This document shows positions 42,284 to 51,330 of a DNA stretch of 64,000 nt, one piece after another. Below the pieces are notes generated by a model, which saw only the letters and a program-made list of their open reading frames with translations, made no database searches and was not told the DNA's origin. Every line of letters starts with the position of its first letter. Positions within the stretch are counted from its first letter, which is position 1. Source of the stretch: Micrococcaceae bacterium Sec5.8 (GTDB lineage Bacteria; Actinomycetota; Actinomycetes; Actinomycetales; Micrococcaceae); the NCBI GenBank assembly GCA_039636775.1, contig CP143429.1, positions 2,232,001 to 2,296,000 on the forward strand, in the 5' to 3' direction. The position numbers and the translations under genes were made by a program.

Positions 42284-43900
42284 GTGGACACTGGCGCTGG
42301 TACGTGGTTTCTAAGTCGCACTGAGCGGGGAAATCCGGCCACGAACGTGCAACCCGGCGGCGCCGGGGCCCCGCCGTGGTCGGAGGGCAACCTTGTGCGG
42401 CCCCTGATTCACGGCGCTGCGTATTTCGCCCGGCTGCATGAGGAGCTGACGGCTCTGAAGGCCGGCGACCGTGTGTGGTTTACCGACTGGCGCGGAGATG
42501 CCGACGAGCTGCTGCGGCCGAATGGCCCGTCGATCGGCGACTTGCTCGCGGGAGTGGCCCGTGCGGGAGTGGAAGTGCGGGGCCTGGTCTGGCGATCCCA
42601 TGGAGAACGCGTATCCGCCCCGATCAGCGGCCGATCCAACGAGCTCCTCAGCCGGCAGATCAACGACGCCGGCGGAGAGGTGCTGCTGGATCAGCGTGTA
42701 CGCCTGTTCGGTTCCCACCACCAGAAACTCTTTGTCATCCGCCGTCGTGACGACCCCGCGCGGGACGTCGCTTTCGTTGGCGGGCTCGATCTGAGCCACA
42801 GCCGTCGGGACGACGCCGGGCACGCGGGAGACCCGCAAGCGGTGACGATGGATCCCCGGTACGGAAAACGTCCCCCGTGGCACGATGCCGCCCTCGAACT
42901 CCGCGGACCCGTGGTGGCGGATGTGCTGGCGGTGTTCGCCGAGCGGTGGAACGACCCCCATCCCCTGGACCGACGTACTCCGTACCGGATGCTGCTGCAA
43001 CGTCTCGCCCGAATGCCCCGGCACCCCGAACCGCTCCCGGCCACCGCGCCCCCACCACCACCGGCCGGCCCTCATGCCGTGCAGCTGCTGCGCACCTACG
43101 GGGTAAAACATCCCCCGTTCCCGTTCGCGCCCCAGGGCGAGCGCAGCGTCGCCCGCGGATACGCCAAAGCCTTCGCCCGCGCCCGTTCGCTGATCTACAT
43201 CGAAGACCAGTACCTGTGGTCAACCGAGGTTGCGGCCGGCATCGCTGAAGCCCTTGAGCGGAATCCCACACTGAAGGTTATCGCCGTTGTCCCCCGCTAT
43301 CCCGACTCTGATGGGCCTCTCGCCGGGCCGCCCAGCCGCATCGGGCAACTGCGTGCCATCAGCATGCTGCAGCGGGCCGCACCCGGCAGGGTCGGCGTCT
43401 TCGATCTGGAGAACCGCTCCGGAACTCCGATCTACGTCCACGCCAAGGTCTGCATCATCGACGACAGGTGGTTTACCTGCGGCTCAGACAATTTCAACCG
43501 CCGGTCCTGGACCACCGACAGCGAGCTCACCTGCGCTGTCTTCGACACCGCTGCCGGCAGCCAGGAACCACCCGGCCCGGCGGACACCGGCCCCGGCGCC
43601 TCCCAGCCGTTGGCCCACGGGCTCCGGCTCCAGCTATGGGCAGAACACCTGGGTCTGGACGAGGACGATCCGCGGCTCCAGGACCCGGCGGAGGGGCTTG
43701 GACTCTGGAACGCCACCGCCGACGCTCTCGACCGATGGCATGCCACCGGCCGCAGCTCGCCCCGCCCCGCTGGACACGCCCGGCACCACATCCCGGAGCC
43801 GGTGTCAGCCCGCCAACGCCTGTGGGCGGTTCCCATCAGCCGCTTCATTGTTGACCCGGACGGACGGCCCCGCCGGCTGCGTGGCACTACTGAGTTTTAG
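42284..43900 (+). CDS. Phospholipase D-like (HKD) protein
   Basis: A 538-aa PLD-superfamily protein with two HKD halves. The second is canonical (HAKVCIID followed by CGSDNFNRRS, about 385-405). The first reads HQKLFVIR with an insertion before VAFVGGLDLS (about 146-170), a variant seen in actinobacterial members. It could hydrolyse or transfer phosphatidyl groups; cardiolipin synthase or phospholipase D are both possible. No signal peptide is evident. The start is a GTG at 42284 with AGGAT upstream; the first 30 residues are poorly supported. A hairpin terminator follows about 95 bases downstream. Confidence 0.88.
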   Translation: MDTGAGTWFLSRTERGNPATNVQPGGAGAPPWSEGNLVRPLIHGAAYFARLHEELTALKAGDRVWFTDWRGDADELLRPNGPSIGDLLAGVARAGVEVRGLVWRSHGERVSAPISGRSNELLSRQINDAGGEVLLDQRVRLFGSHHQKLFVIRRRDDPARDVAFVGGLDLSHSRRDDAGHAGDPQAVTMDPRYGKRPPWHDAALELRGPVVADVLAVFAERWNDPHPLDRRTPYRMLLQRLARMPRHPEPLPATAPPPPPAGPHAVQLLRTYGVKHPPFPFAPQGERSVARGYAKAFARARSLIYIEDQYLWSTEVAAGIAEALERNPTLKVIAVVPRYPDSDGPLAGPPSRIGQLRAISMLQRAAPGRVGVFDLENRSGTPIYVHAKVCIIDDRWFTCGSDNFNRRSWTTDSELTCAVFDTAAGSQEPPGPADTGPGASQPLAHGLRLQLWAEHLGLDEDDPRLQDPAEGLGLWNATADALDRWHATGRSSPRPAGHARHHIPEPVSARQRLWAVPISRFIVDPDGRPRRLRGTTEF

Positions 43901-43995
43901 GCAGGGAGTCCCTCTGCAATCAGAGTTGCTCGTTCTTTGCGGTGCAGCACGGAGGCCAGCAGGAGCGATTGCCGCTCTGATCCGGCGGCCAAGAC

Positions 43996-44028
43996 GAAGG
44001 GCCCGGCAGTTCAGTTGCCGGGCCCTTC
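43996..44028 (+). terminator. Terminator downstream of the PLD-like gene
   Basis: A perfect 13-bp stem (43996-44008 with 44016-44028) with a 7-base loop. The surrounding gap (43901-44322) otherwise holds only the XRE operon control region. Confidence 0.78.
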
Positions 44029-44210
44029 TTGGTAGCTGATAGCCGCGCCGGACCGCCCCCAATGGCTGTCCGGAGAACGGCGTCAGCTGGCTAGACCCAC
44101 CCACGCTGTGAGGCGGTTTCCGCAGAGCTCCCGTGGTTCCTCAGTGCAAGCACCGGCGGCTGGTGTGACGTCGTCGGCGCAGTGTGACCCGGCCCAACCG
44201 GGAGAATTTT

Positions 44211-44266
44211 TGGACATGTCCAAGTTCTGTCATTCGAACAGTAGGCAAGAAAGTTAGACATGTCCA
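44211..44266 (+). promoter_or_regulatory. Twin operator palindromes of the XRE/ImmA operon
   Basis: TGGACATGTCCA (44211-44222, a perfect 12-bp palindrome) and TAGACATGTCCA (44255-44266) lie 44 bp apart, about four helical turns. The second overlaps a TTAGAC -35-like element followed after 16 bases by TAGAGT, so a repressor bound there would block the promoter. The obvious candidate is the XRE protein encoded directly downstream. Confidence 0.7.
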
Positions 44267-44322
44267 ATCAAGTGATAGAGTCAGCTTCCATCCGCAGCCC
44301 AGCAAGCCTGAAAGGGGCCGAC

Positions 44323-44763
44323 GTGAGCACCACACCGTCGAATGACTCCCCTCCCGGCGCTGACCTCGCTCGTAAACTGAACCTCCTGCTCGACTCGGCC
44401 GAGGCCGAAGGCCACAGGATCGCCTTCAATGACGTGCGCGATGCGATGGCCGACGCCGGCACTCCCATTTCGCGGGCGCGTTGGCATTACATGCGCGCCG
44501 GGACGGGCCCCGCAGTCAAGAAGGCGGATCTCCTGCGGAACCTCGCCGCCTTCTTCGGCGTCAACAGTGATTACCTGCTCACCGATCAGGAAGAACTCCC
44601 CGAACGGGTCGAAGCTCAGCTCGAGCTCCTGGCCAGCATGAAAGCGGCCAAAGTCCGCAACTACGCGGCACGTCAGCTCGACGGACTTTCCCCGGAAACC
44701 CTGCTTCAGATCAGGGACCTCATCGACGAACATCTAGCGAATCCCCCCTCAACGGACGCTTGA
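44323..44763 (+). CDS. XRE-type HTH regulator of an ImmA/IrrE module
   Basis: About 146 aa. An HTH-like region (about 14-85) reads DLARKLNLLLDSAEAEG through FNDVRDAMADAG, KKADLLRNLAAFF and FGVNSDYLL, the pattern of Cro/C1 proteins that pair with ImmA/IrrE peptidases. A helical C-terminal part follows. The GTG at 44323 with AAAGGGG upstream is chosen; an ATG at 44260 lies inside an operator palindrome and upstream of the likely transcription start. It is followed by the peptidase gene 88 bases later. Confidence 0.82.
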   Translation: MSTTPSNDSPPGADLARKLNLLLDSAEAEGHRIAFNDVRDAMADAGTPISRARWHYMRAGTGPAVKKADLLRNLAAFFGVNSDYLLTDQEELPERVEAQLELLASMKAAKVRNYAARQLDGLSPETLLQIRDLIDEHLANPPSTDA

Positions 44764-44851
44764 CAGCACGTTCAGCCGCCGGGCTGATACGATCCAGCTC
44801 TGAAGGCCGGGGGACCTTCAAAGACCACCCAACCACCCAAGGATTTCTCGC

Positions 44852-45337
44852 ATGGATTACAGTGCCGCGCGCGCCCGCGCCCGGGCCGCGGAGGAGCTTC
44901 TCGCTCTCCAGGAGCCGGTCTCGGTGGGCTCGATCAAGGCGCACCTCGAGGATTCCCGCGGCCGCCGGATCCTGATCGAACCGATCAAGAACACGCCGAC
45001 GGATAAAGTGTGCGGGCTGTGGTTTGGCCTGGACGACGTCGACCTCATCCTCCACGCACAGGGGGCCTCGGAAATCCACCGCCAACAGATCATCCTGCAC
45101 GAATTCGCCCACATGATCCTCCGTCACCACCAGGAGGAAGTTCCCCACGACAACGCCCGAATTTTCTTTCCCGACCTCGATCCGGAACGCGTCGTGACGG
45201 CCCTAAAACGGACGGACTTCTTCGACGAGTTTGAAGTCACCGCCGAAATCCTCGCCGACCGGCTGGCTGCCAGGATCCGGAGCTCCCGGATAGGGCTCAG
45301 CGTCCAGCCGGGCAACTTCGGTGCGGTCTTCGGATGA
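44852..45337 (+). CDS. ImmA/IrrE-type metallopeptidase
   Basis: A 161-aa zinc peptidase with HEFAH (residues about 83-87) and a downstream acidic EVTAEILADRLA helix that supplies the third ligand. In known pairs (ImmA-ImmR, IrrE-DdrO) the peptidase cleaves the XRE repressor after a stress signal. Here the XRE gene is immediately upstream, so the same logic is likely. The stop overlaps the next ATG (ATGA). Confidence 0.92.
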   Translation: MDYSAARARARAAEELLALQEPVSVGSIKAHLEDSRGRRILIEPIKNTPTDKVCGLWFGLDDVDLILHAQGASEIHRQQIILHEFAHMILRHHQEEVPHDNARIFFPDLDPERVVTALKRTDFFDEFEVTAEILADRLAARIRSSRIGLSVQPGNFGAVFG

Positions 45338-46296
45338 TTCAGCTGCTCATGGCTGCAGCGCTGTTCATCCTTGCAGCTGCCCGCATCCCGGCACTCCGCC
45401 GCAATGGTCACGACACTGTCTTCCTGGCCGCCGTTTTTGCCGGGGTCTCCTCCGTGTTGATCCATCCGGCCGTCTACCTTGTCGTGGACTTCGCGGTCGG
45501 CGGCATCAATCTGACCAAGCTGGCGCTGAACTCGTTCATGATCGTCGGCCTCTGGTATCTGCGCACCGCCGTCCTGAACGCTGTTAGCCCGGCCTCCGGC
45601 TCCCGCTCCCCCTGGCTGACCCGGATGCCGCTCATCGCCGCGCTGGTCCTCCAGGCCATCTTCTTCGTCCTCACCGGACCGACGACGTCGACCACCGAGT
45701 GGGGCTACCAATACCACGACCGCTTTGCCGGGGCGCTGTTCTCCATGACGATGATCGTCTTCATCGCGTGGTCCTGCGCCGAGATCGCCGGGACGTGCTT
45801 CCGATACATTCCGAGGATGCGCCGATCCTTTAAGATCGGCTTCATCATGGTCGGCGTGGGCAGCCTCATCAGTACCCTCGTCATGCTGAAGATGACCCAG
45901 GAAGTGCTCGCGCTCTTCGTCACCCCGCTGGCCATCTTTGGGACCCAGAACTTCCCGTTCGCCCCGGCAGAGATGCTCGCCATCGTTCTCGTTGGGCTTG
46001 GTCTCACGATCCCCGCCCTGGCAGGACGCACGGAACGCGCACAGCGCGCCCTGCGTCTCCAGGAAACCGTCGCCAGGGTCTCTGCCATCCGGGAACGGTC
46101 CCTGCAGAGTGCCGACATGGACCGCATCCTCAAAATCCCGGCACTCGCTACCCCGCAGGAGCGGCTGCACCGCATGATCGTGGAAATATGGGATGCAGAA
46201 CTCGCGGCCGGGTCAGGCAAAACCATGCTGACTCCCGAAGACCGGGAGTACGTGCTGCTGGTCGAATCCGACTTTGCGCTTGAAGGAACCCCGTGA
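45334..46296 (+). CDS. MAB_1171c-type polytopic membrane protein
   Basis: A 320-aa protein with seven predicted membrane helices in the first 240 residues and a cytoplasmic tail (about 245-320). The sequence type (MIQLLMAAALFILAAARIPAL start, WGYQYHD loop, LRLQETVARVSAIRERSL tail) is that of actinobacterial membrane proteins annotated as MAB_1171c-family putative transporters, which recur next to XRE and ImmA/IrrE genes. Transport has not been shown; a sensor role that triggers the peptidase is equally possible. Confidence 0.78.
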   Translation: MIQLLMAAALFILAAARIPALRRNGHDTVFLAAVFAGVSSVLIHPAVYLVVDFAVGGINLTKLALNSFMIVGLWYLRTAVLNAVSPASGSRSPWLTRMPLIAALVLQAIFFVLTGPTTSTTEWGYQYHDRFAGALFSMTMIVFIAWSCAEIAGTCFRYIPRMRRSFKIGFIMVGVGSLISTLVMLKMTQEVLALFVTPLAIFGTQNFPFAPAEMLAIVLVGLGLTIPALAGRTERAQRALRLQETVARVSAIRERSLQSADMDRILKIPALATPQERLHRMIVEIWDAELAAGSGKTMLTPEDREYVLLVESDFALEGTP

Positions 46297-47135
46297 ACAC
46301 TGCGCTGCATCCCACCCGGCTGGCCCGACCGTCCGGGGATGACCTGTACGGCATTTACCGCACCATGGTCCTGTACGACTTCCAGAAAGAAATCCACGCA
46401 GGTTTCTTTGTCTCGTATTACCGCAACTTCGCGATCCCTTCCATCGCACGGACCCTGGCATCCCGCGGTGAGCTGAAGGCCCGGCCGCTGAAGCGCTCCT
46501 ACGACACAGGCATCGTCATCCACGAGATCATCACCAACGGTTTCGACAGCGAACGCGGCCAGGCCATGACGGAGCTGCTGCGCCGGGTCCACGCCGGCGT
46601 TCCGGGCTCCGGAGAGGACTTCCTCTACGTCCTCATGACGCTCCTGGTTCTGCCGTTACGCTGGGTGGACCAGCATGGATGGCGCAAGCTCACCCCTCTG
46701 GAGGAAGAAGCCGCGGTCGCGTTCTACGCCGAACTCGGCCGGCGCATGGGCCTGGACCCCGCACCGGCCTCCCTCGCCGCAGCCGGTGCTTTCCTGGACA
46801 ACTACGAGGAGCGCCATCTGGGGCCAAGTCCGGAAGGAACCGAGCTGCTCGGCGCCACCGTTGCTGCGCTCGAGAACCGCATCGCCAAACCCCTCCAGCG
46901 GCTGACCCCGGTCATTCTGGCCCTGATGATGGATAAGCCCAGGGTGGCGGTGGCGCTGGGCCTTAAACCCTCGCCGGCGTGGTTGAAGGCCACCTTCAAT
47001 GCTGTCCTGCGGATCAAGGCGCTTCGGGCACGGCGCGCGCCGTTGCCCACCGAACCATCCTTCACCCCCGGCGGCCGGATGTCTGCCTACCCCAATGGCT
47101 ACACCCTGGATCAGATCGGGCCGGCGGCAAAGTAG
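46293..47135 (+). CDS. Oxygenase MpaB-like (DUF2236-related) protein
   Basis: A 280-aa helical protein with a GTG start overlapping the previous stop by 4 bases. The RSYDTGIVIHEIITNGFDSERG segment followed by GEDFLYVLMTLLVLP and DQHGWRKLTPLEEEAAVAFY matches the MpaB/latex-clearing oxygenase superfamily, in which His residues of such helices bind haem b. It closes the XRE-peptidase-membrane protein-oxygenase operon. Substrate unknown. Confidence 0.75.
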   Translation: MNTALHPTRLARPSGDDLYGIYRTMVLYDFQKEIHAGFFVSYYRNFAIPSIARTLASRGELKARPLKRSYDTGIVIHEIITNGFDSERGQAMTELLRRVHAGVPGSGEDFLYVLMTLLVLPLRWVDQHGWRKLTPLEEEAAVAFYAELGRRMGLDPAPASLAAAGAFLDNYEERHLGPSPEGTELLGATVAALENRIAKPLQRLTPVILALMMDKPRVAVALGLKPSPAWLKATFNAVLRIKALRARRAPLPTEPSFTPGGRMSAYPNGYTLDQIGPAAK

Positions 47136-47260
47136 CGTCCGCAGTGACGTCGGGATCGGCCGGAACCCCGTGTGTGCGCTCACCGGTGGCCAATCCTCAC
47201 ATAACGTGGGGTGAGGGCCGCAGCCGGGTCCGGGACCGTAACTTCTGACGGAGGACGAAC

Positions 47261-48235
47261 GTGGATTACATCAAACTCGGAAATACCGGCATGGACATCT
47301 CGCCGCTGGCCCTGGGGTGCATGACGTACGGGGACCCGGACCGGGGCCCGCATCCCTGGACGCTGCCGGAGGACCAGAGCCGGCCGCTGATCCGCCAGGC
47401 CGTGGAGGCGGGCATCAATTTCTTTGACACCGCCAACGTGTACTCCAACGGCTCGAGCGAGGAAATCATGGGCCGGGCCCTGGCCGATTTCACCCGCCGG
47501 GACGAAACCGTCATCGCCACGAAGGTGCACGGCGCCATGCGGCCGGGCCCCAACGGGCGGGGCCTCTCACGCAAGGCCATCTTCGCCGAACTTGATGCCA
47601 GCCTCACCCGGCTGGCCACGGACTACGTGGATCTGTACCAGATTCACCGCTGGGACCCCGCGACGCCGATCGAGGAGACTCTGGAAGCCCTTCACGACGT
47701 CGTTAAGGCCGGCAAGGTCCGCTACATCGGCGCATCCTCGATGGCCGCCTGGCAGTTCAGCAAAGCGCTGTACCTGCAGCAATTAAACGGCTGGACCCGT
47801 TTCGTCACCATGCAGGACCACTACAACCTGGTCTACCGGGAGGAGGAACGCGAAATGTTCCCTCTCTGCGCGGACCAGAAAATCGGGGTGCTGCCTTGGA
47901 GTCCGCTGGCCCGCGGGAAGCTCACCCGGGACTGGGACGAGAAAACCAACCGCTCGGAGAAGGATGAGTTCGGTAAGACGCTCTACACCACTGAGGAAAG
48001 CGACAGGGCGGTCGCCGAAGCCGTGCGCGTCATCGCCGGGCGCCGCAGAGTGTCCCGCGCCCAGGTCGCCCTGGCCTGGGTCCGCTCCAACAGCGTGGTC
48101 AGCGCGCCGATTGTCGGTGCGAGCAAGCCGGGGCATCTCCAGGACGCCGTCGCCTCGCTGGACCTGACGCTCACCCCTGAGGAGAAGACTGAGTTGGAAA
48201 GTCCCTACGTCCCGCACGCGGTCGCCGGATACTGA
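47261..48235 (+). CDS. Aldo/keto reductase
   Basis: A 324-aa NADPH-dependent reductase of the YajO/Tas-like AKR group. The catalytic Tyr and Asp are in FFDTANVYSNGSSEE (about 54-68), Lys in VIATKVHG and His in YQIHRWD. The C-terminal part SNSVVSAPIVGASKPG holds the cofactor phosphate-binding segment. GGAGGAC precedes the GTG start at 47261. It is not obviously part of the preceding operon (125-bp gap). Confidence 0.94.
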   Translation: MDYIKLGNTGMDISPLALGCMTYGDPDRGPHPWTLPEDQSRPLIRQAVEAGINFFDTANVYSNGSSEEIMGRALADFTRRDETVIATKVHGAMRPGPNGRGLSRKAIFAELDASLTRLATDYVDLYQIHRWDPATPIEETLEALHDVVKAGKVRYIGASSMAAWQFSKALYLQQLNGWTRFVTMQDHYNLVYREEEREMFPLCADQKIGVLPWSPLARGKLTRDWDEKTNRSEKDEFGKTLYTTEESDRAVAEAVRVIAGRRRVSRAQVALAWVRSNSVVSAPIVGASKPGHLQDAVASLDLTLTPEEKTELESPYVPHAVAGY

Positions 48236-48367
48236 GGCGGTTGACGAGGGTGACCACCCCCGCCAGGTCAGCATCGAGCAGGCGCTGATCAAGGAGGAGA
48301 AGGGCCACCTTTGGCGTCCCCGGATGCAAGACTATGGGGACACGACACCCATGACCCAGGAGTGAAC

Positions 48368-49138
48368 ATGGCCAGGAAATCCGCGAGCCGGGGCCACGCC
48401 CCGGACATGGACCGGCACAACGTAGACCTTAGCGAAGCCAGCGTCGCCGCAGGCGGATCGCCCCGGCTCCGCGGGTATTTGGCGGAGCCGGAAGGGGAGG
48501 GACCATTCCCGGCGCTGCTGATGGTCCATGAGGTCTTCGGCCTCGACGACATAACAGTCCGTCACGCCGGGCGGATGGCAGCTGCGGGGTATCTGACTTT
48601 GGCCGTGGATCTGTTCAGCGACGGAGGGGCGCGCCGCTGCCTCGTGTCGACCATGCGGTCCCTGTCGGCCGGAGAGGGGCGCGCCTTCACCGACCTGGCG
48701 ACGGCCCGGCAGTGGCTGTTGGATTCGGGCCGCAGCACGGGAAAAGTCGGCGTCATCGGCTTTTGCATGGGCGGCGGGTTTGCCCTGCTGCTGGCCAATG
48801 ACGGCTTCGACGCCGCAGCTGTGAACTACGGCCGTCTGCCCAAGGACCCTGAATCCGCTTTGGCCGGCGCCTGCCCGATTGTTGCCAACTACGGTGCCAA
48901 GGACCGCGGCCTTCGCGGTGCAGCGGCACAGCTTTCTTCGGTACTCGAAGAACTGGGTATTGAGCACGACGTCCGGGAATTCGAGACCGCAGGGCACGCT
49001 TTCCTGAACGACGAGGAAGCCGGGCCCAGGCCGCTGCGCCCGTTGCTTCGCGTCCTCGGCGTCGGGCCGGATCCGCAGTCCTCCCCTGAGGCCTGGCGCC
49101 GTATCGAGGACCATTTTGACCGGCATCTGAAGGAATAG
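48368..49138 (+). CDS. Dienelactone hydrolase family protein
   Basis: A 256-aa alpha/beta-hydrolase with the DLH signature: MVHEVFGLDD for the Glu/oxyanion region, the cysteine nucleophile in GFCMGGGF (about residue 137), Asp in GAKDRG and His in TAGHAFLND. The family hydrolyses cyclic or activated esters; the natural substrate here is unknown. CAGGAG precedes the ATG at 48368. Confidence 0.93.
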   Translation: MARKSASRGHAPDMDRHNVDLSEASVAAGGSPRLRGYLAEPEGEGPFPALLMVHEVFGLDDITVRHAGRMAAAGYLTLAVDLFSDGGARRCLVSTMRSLSAGEGRAFTDLATARQWLLDSGRSTGKVGVIGFCMGGGFALLLANDGFDAAAVNYGRLPKDPESALAGACPIVANYGAKDRGLRGAAAQLSSVLEELGIEHDVREFETAGHAFLNDEEAGPRPLRPLLRVLGVGPDPQSSPEAWRRIEDHFDRHLKE

Positions 49139-49155
49139 TTTTATCGAGCTCCGGT

Positions 49156-49195
49156 GTGACGCCGCTTTGGCGGGGGCCCGTCAACGCGGCGTCAC
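49156..49195. terminator. Hairpin between the convergent DLH and SDR genes
   Basis: A 10-bp perfect stem (49156-49165 with 49186-49195) with a 20-base GC-rich loop in the 84-bp gap between convergent stops. Confidence 0.55.
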
Positions 49196-49222
49196 CCGGG
49201 CACGGGGCCGGCTGCCTTTTCG

Positions 49223-49981
49223 TCAGACGGCAGTGTAGCCCCCGTCGATCAGGTAGTAACTTCCGGTGACGAATGACGCCTCTTCGGAGAGCAGGAAACA
49301 GACGACGTGGGACACCTCCTCGGACGTCCCGAGCCGTCCGAGGGCGTGCTTGTCTGCGAGGGCATCCATCACCTCCGGGGTCAGGTTGTTCTCCAGAAGC
49401 GGTGTCCTGATGTACCCGGGGCCCACGGAGTTAATCCGCAGGCCCTGGAGGCCGTATTCAGCAGCGGCGTTCTTTGTGATGCCGACGACACCGTGTTTGG
49501 CGGCGGTGTACGCTCCGTTGCCCGGGGCAGCTACAGTGCCGTGGATCGAGGCCATGTTCACAATGGCGCAGTTCCGGGCGCCGGCCTTGAGCATCTGCGG
49601 GATTTGGTAGCGCATTCCGTAGAGTACGCCGTTGAGGTTTATGCCGATGACCTTGTCCCACTCGTCCAAGTCTGTTTCGCCGGCCGGGGCGGGCTTGCCC
49701 CCGATTCCGGCATTGTTGACCGCGAGGTGCAAGCCACCGTAGGTATCGACGGCGTAACGTACCACCATCTCGGAATCCTCTTTCTTAGCGGTGTCCTGCT
49801 GAACCGCTGAAGCAATCCCGCCTGCGTCGGTGATTTCTTTGACGACGCGCTGCGCGGCATCGAGATTGATGTCTGTGACGACCACGCTCGCGCCTTTGCC
49901 AGCGAGCTCCTTACTGATCGCTTCGCCGAGGCCTGAGCCTCCCCCGGTAATGAGCGCCACTTTGTCCGTGAACTGAGCCAT
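49223..49981 (-). CDS. Short-chain dehydrogenase/reductase
   Basis: A 252-aa classical SDR with a full active site: cofactor motif TGGGSGLG (about 13-20), NNAG, Ser in NMASIHG, and YTAAK with the Ser exactly 13 residues before the Tyr. The acidic VVVTDINLD after strand 2 indicates NAD preference. The C-terminal YYLIDGGYTAV is typical. GAGGGGAA precedes the ATG at 49981. Substrate unknown. Confidence 0.95.
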   Translation of the reverse strand: MAQFTDKVALITGGGSGLGEAISKELAGKGASVVVTDINLDAAQRVVKEITDAGGIASAVQQDTAKKEDSEMVVRYAVDTYGGLHLAVNNAGIGGKPAPAGETDLDEWDKVIGINLNGVLYGMRYQIPQMLKAGARNCAIVNMASIHGTVAAPGNGAYTAAKHGVVGITKNAAAEYGLQGLRINSVGPGYIRTPLLENNLTPEVMDALADKHALGRLGTSEEVSHVVCFLLSEEASFVTGSYYLIDGGYTAV

Positions 49982-50379
49982 CTTGTTCCCCTCGGGTCCA
50001 CACCGTAGAGAGTCTGCGGTGACCACGGTTCACGCTACCGTTCCGCCCTTGCCCGGGGAAGCCCGGGCGCGGCAAAGCCAACCGGCAGCCAAGCGATTCA
50101 GGACGGCGTCACCGGCTCTCGCTCGCCCGCTGGACTGGGCACTTCCCTTGAAACCTTCACCACCAACACCCCCGGACGCGCTAACTTTTCGGTTAGGCCG
50201 ACGTTTGAGCCGGCGTCTAGGCCGTAAGACCACGTCGCGCTGAGGTGCCCCCGGGATTCGCGCGGGGTGCCCGCCCAAAGGAGGGATGCAGGACGATTCG
50301 CCGAGTTCAGTCCTGGATCTGCGGTAGGCCGGTGTACCGCGCCGACAGCAAAGAGGCCCCGCACCCCGAATGGTGCAAG
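49982..50379. other. Gene-free region upstream of the hsdR fossil
   Basis: Besides the promoter region of the minus-strand SDR gene, I see no supportable gene in this 398-bp stretch. A frame from 50245 runs into the hsdR fossil, but its first 45 codons resemble nothing I recognise. Confidence 0.5.
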
Positions 50380-50658
50380 GTCATTGCGGAGCTGGTGGAG
50401 CTCGCGCGGGAGATTGCTTTGGACGGCAACTGCGGCGCGGGCTTCACTCCGCCGCTGCACGCCGACGAACTGGCCTTCGACGACGCTGTGGCTTCGAATG
50501 CATCAGCCGTGGAGGTCCCTGGCAAAGGCGTACTGCCTGACATTGCCCGCGAGTCGGTGTCGGTGATGCGCCGCAGCGTCCGGACTGACTGGACTGTCCG
50601 CGATGACGTCCGCGCCAGGCTCCGGACCTCGATCGAGCAGCTCCTCGTGCGCTTCGGG
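50380..50658 (+). pseudogene. Isolated C-terminal fragment of an hsdR (type I restriction) gene
   Basis: Codons from VIAELVELAREIAL to IEQLLVRFG match, with roughly 75% identity by eye, the stretch VIAELVELAREVAL to IKRLLVRFG near the end of the intact HsdR encoded at 58063-61269. Shared blocks include FTPPL-x-x-DELAF-x-DAVASN, DIARE, VMRR-x-VRTDWTVRDDVRA. Nothing of the first about 950 HsdR residues is present, and downstream of G138 of the frame the similarity ends. This is a fossil of another hsdR, 8 kb upstream of the intact one. Confidence 0.88.
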
Positions 50659-50796
50659 CCAGGTCCCCTCTCCCCACGGATAGGCAAGATGGTCCTATTC
50701 TGATTTCCGAAGGGCAAGCACCGCGCCCATCGGTAAAACTGGGTTGGGCAGAAGGGGGCTGTTTCCACGGTCGAAATATTCCCAGTGCCTGTGCCA

Positions 50797-50829
50797 TCAA
50801 AAAGCCCTGCACCCCCAGGGGTGCAGGGC
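50797..50829 (-). terminator. Intrinsic terminator of the DUF898-type gene
   Basis: Read on the minus strand: a GC-rich stem (50804-50815 with 50818-50829; the innermost pairs must open for the loop) followed directly by five T. It starts 10 bases after the stop at 50839. One of the few hairpins here with a true U-tract. Confidence 0.85.
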
Positions 50830-50838
50830 CGTTACTGA

Positions 50839-51237
50839 CTAAGCGAAGACGGTCTTTTCGACCTTCCACTGCATCAGTCGCGGGTAGACCCAGAAGGTGT
50901 AGATGCCCAGCGTGATGATGCTCAGGAGCGCCCATTTGATCCACAGTCCGAAGATGCCCCACCCGGTGCCGACGAAGAGGAGCTGCCGGCCGTGAAGATA
51001 GGTGTTCTTGGCCCGCCATCGCTCCACGAGGACAAGGGCGAACGGGTAGCAGATTCCAATGGTGCAGATCGTAATCAGCACGCCGAGAATCTGGGTGCCG
51101 AACCAGGATGCGGCCCCGCCACGGAACTGATAGATCTGGGCCACAGGGACGGCCCCGGCGCCGCTGGCCACTATGGTTCCGGCGTCTGCGGCGGGCATCT
51201 GCCCAGATGGCGACACGTGCTCTTTGTTGATGCTCAA
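50839..51237 (-). CDS. DUF898-like membrane protein
   Basis: About 132 aa with two or three membrane segments (about 50-72 and 95-118). YQFRGGAASWFGTQILGVLIT, GICYPFALVLVERW and GIYTFWVYPRLMQW are the repeated motifs of DUF898 (YjgN-like) proteins. A TTG at 51237 with a GGGGG site 6 bases upstream is the most likely start; an ATG at 51198 is the alternative. Function unknown; possibly an envelope protein. Confidence 0.8.
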   Translation of the reverse strand: MSINKEHVSPSGQMPAADAGTIVASGAGAVPVAQIYQFRGGAASWFGTQILGVLITICTIGICYPFALVLVERWRAKNTYLHGRQLLFVGTGWGIFGLWIKWALLSIITLGIYTFWVYPRLMQWKVEKTVFA

Positions 51238-51330
51238 GGAATCCCCCAATTGATAACGCGAAAGTGAACAGTTGAACAGTAAGGGTCGAGAGGGAGCCGG
51301 GCGCCCCCCGGACACGGCTCCTCAGTCGCA

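Noticed and set aside
44260..44322. ATG at 44260 as start of the XRE regulator
   Set aside because: It lies inside the second operator palindrome and upstream of the likely -10 element, and lacks a ribosome-binding site; the GTG at 44323 has AAAGGGG.
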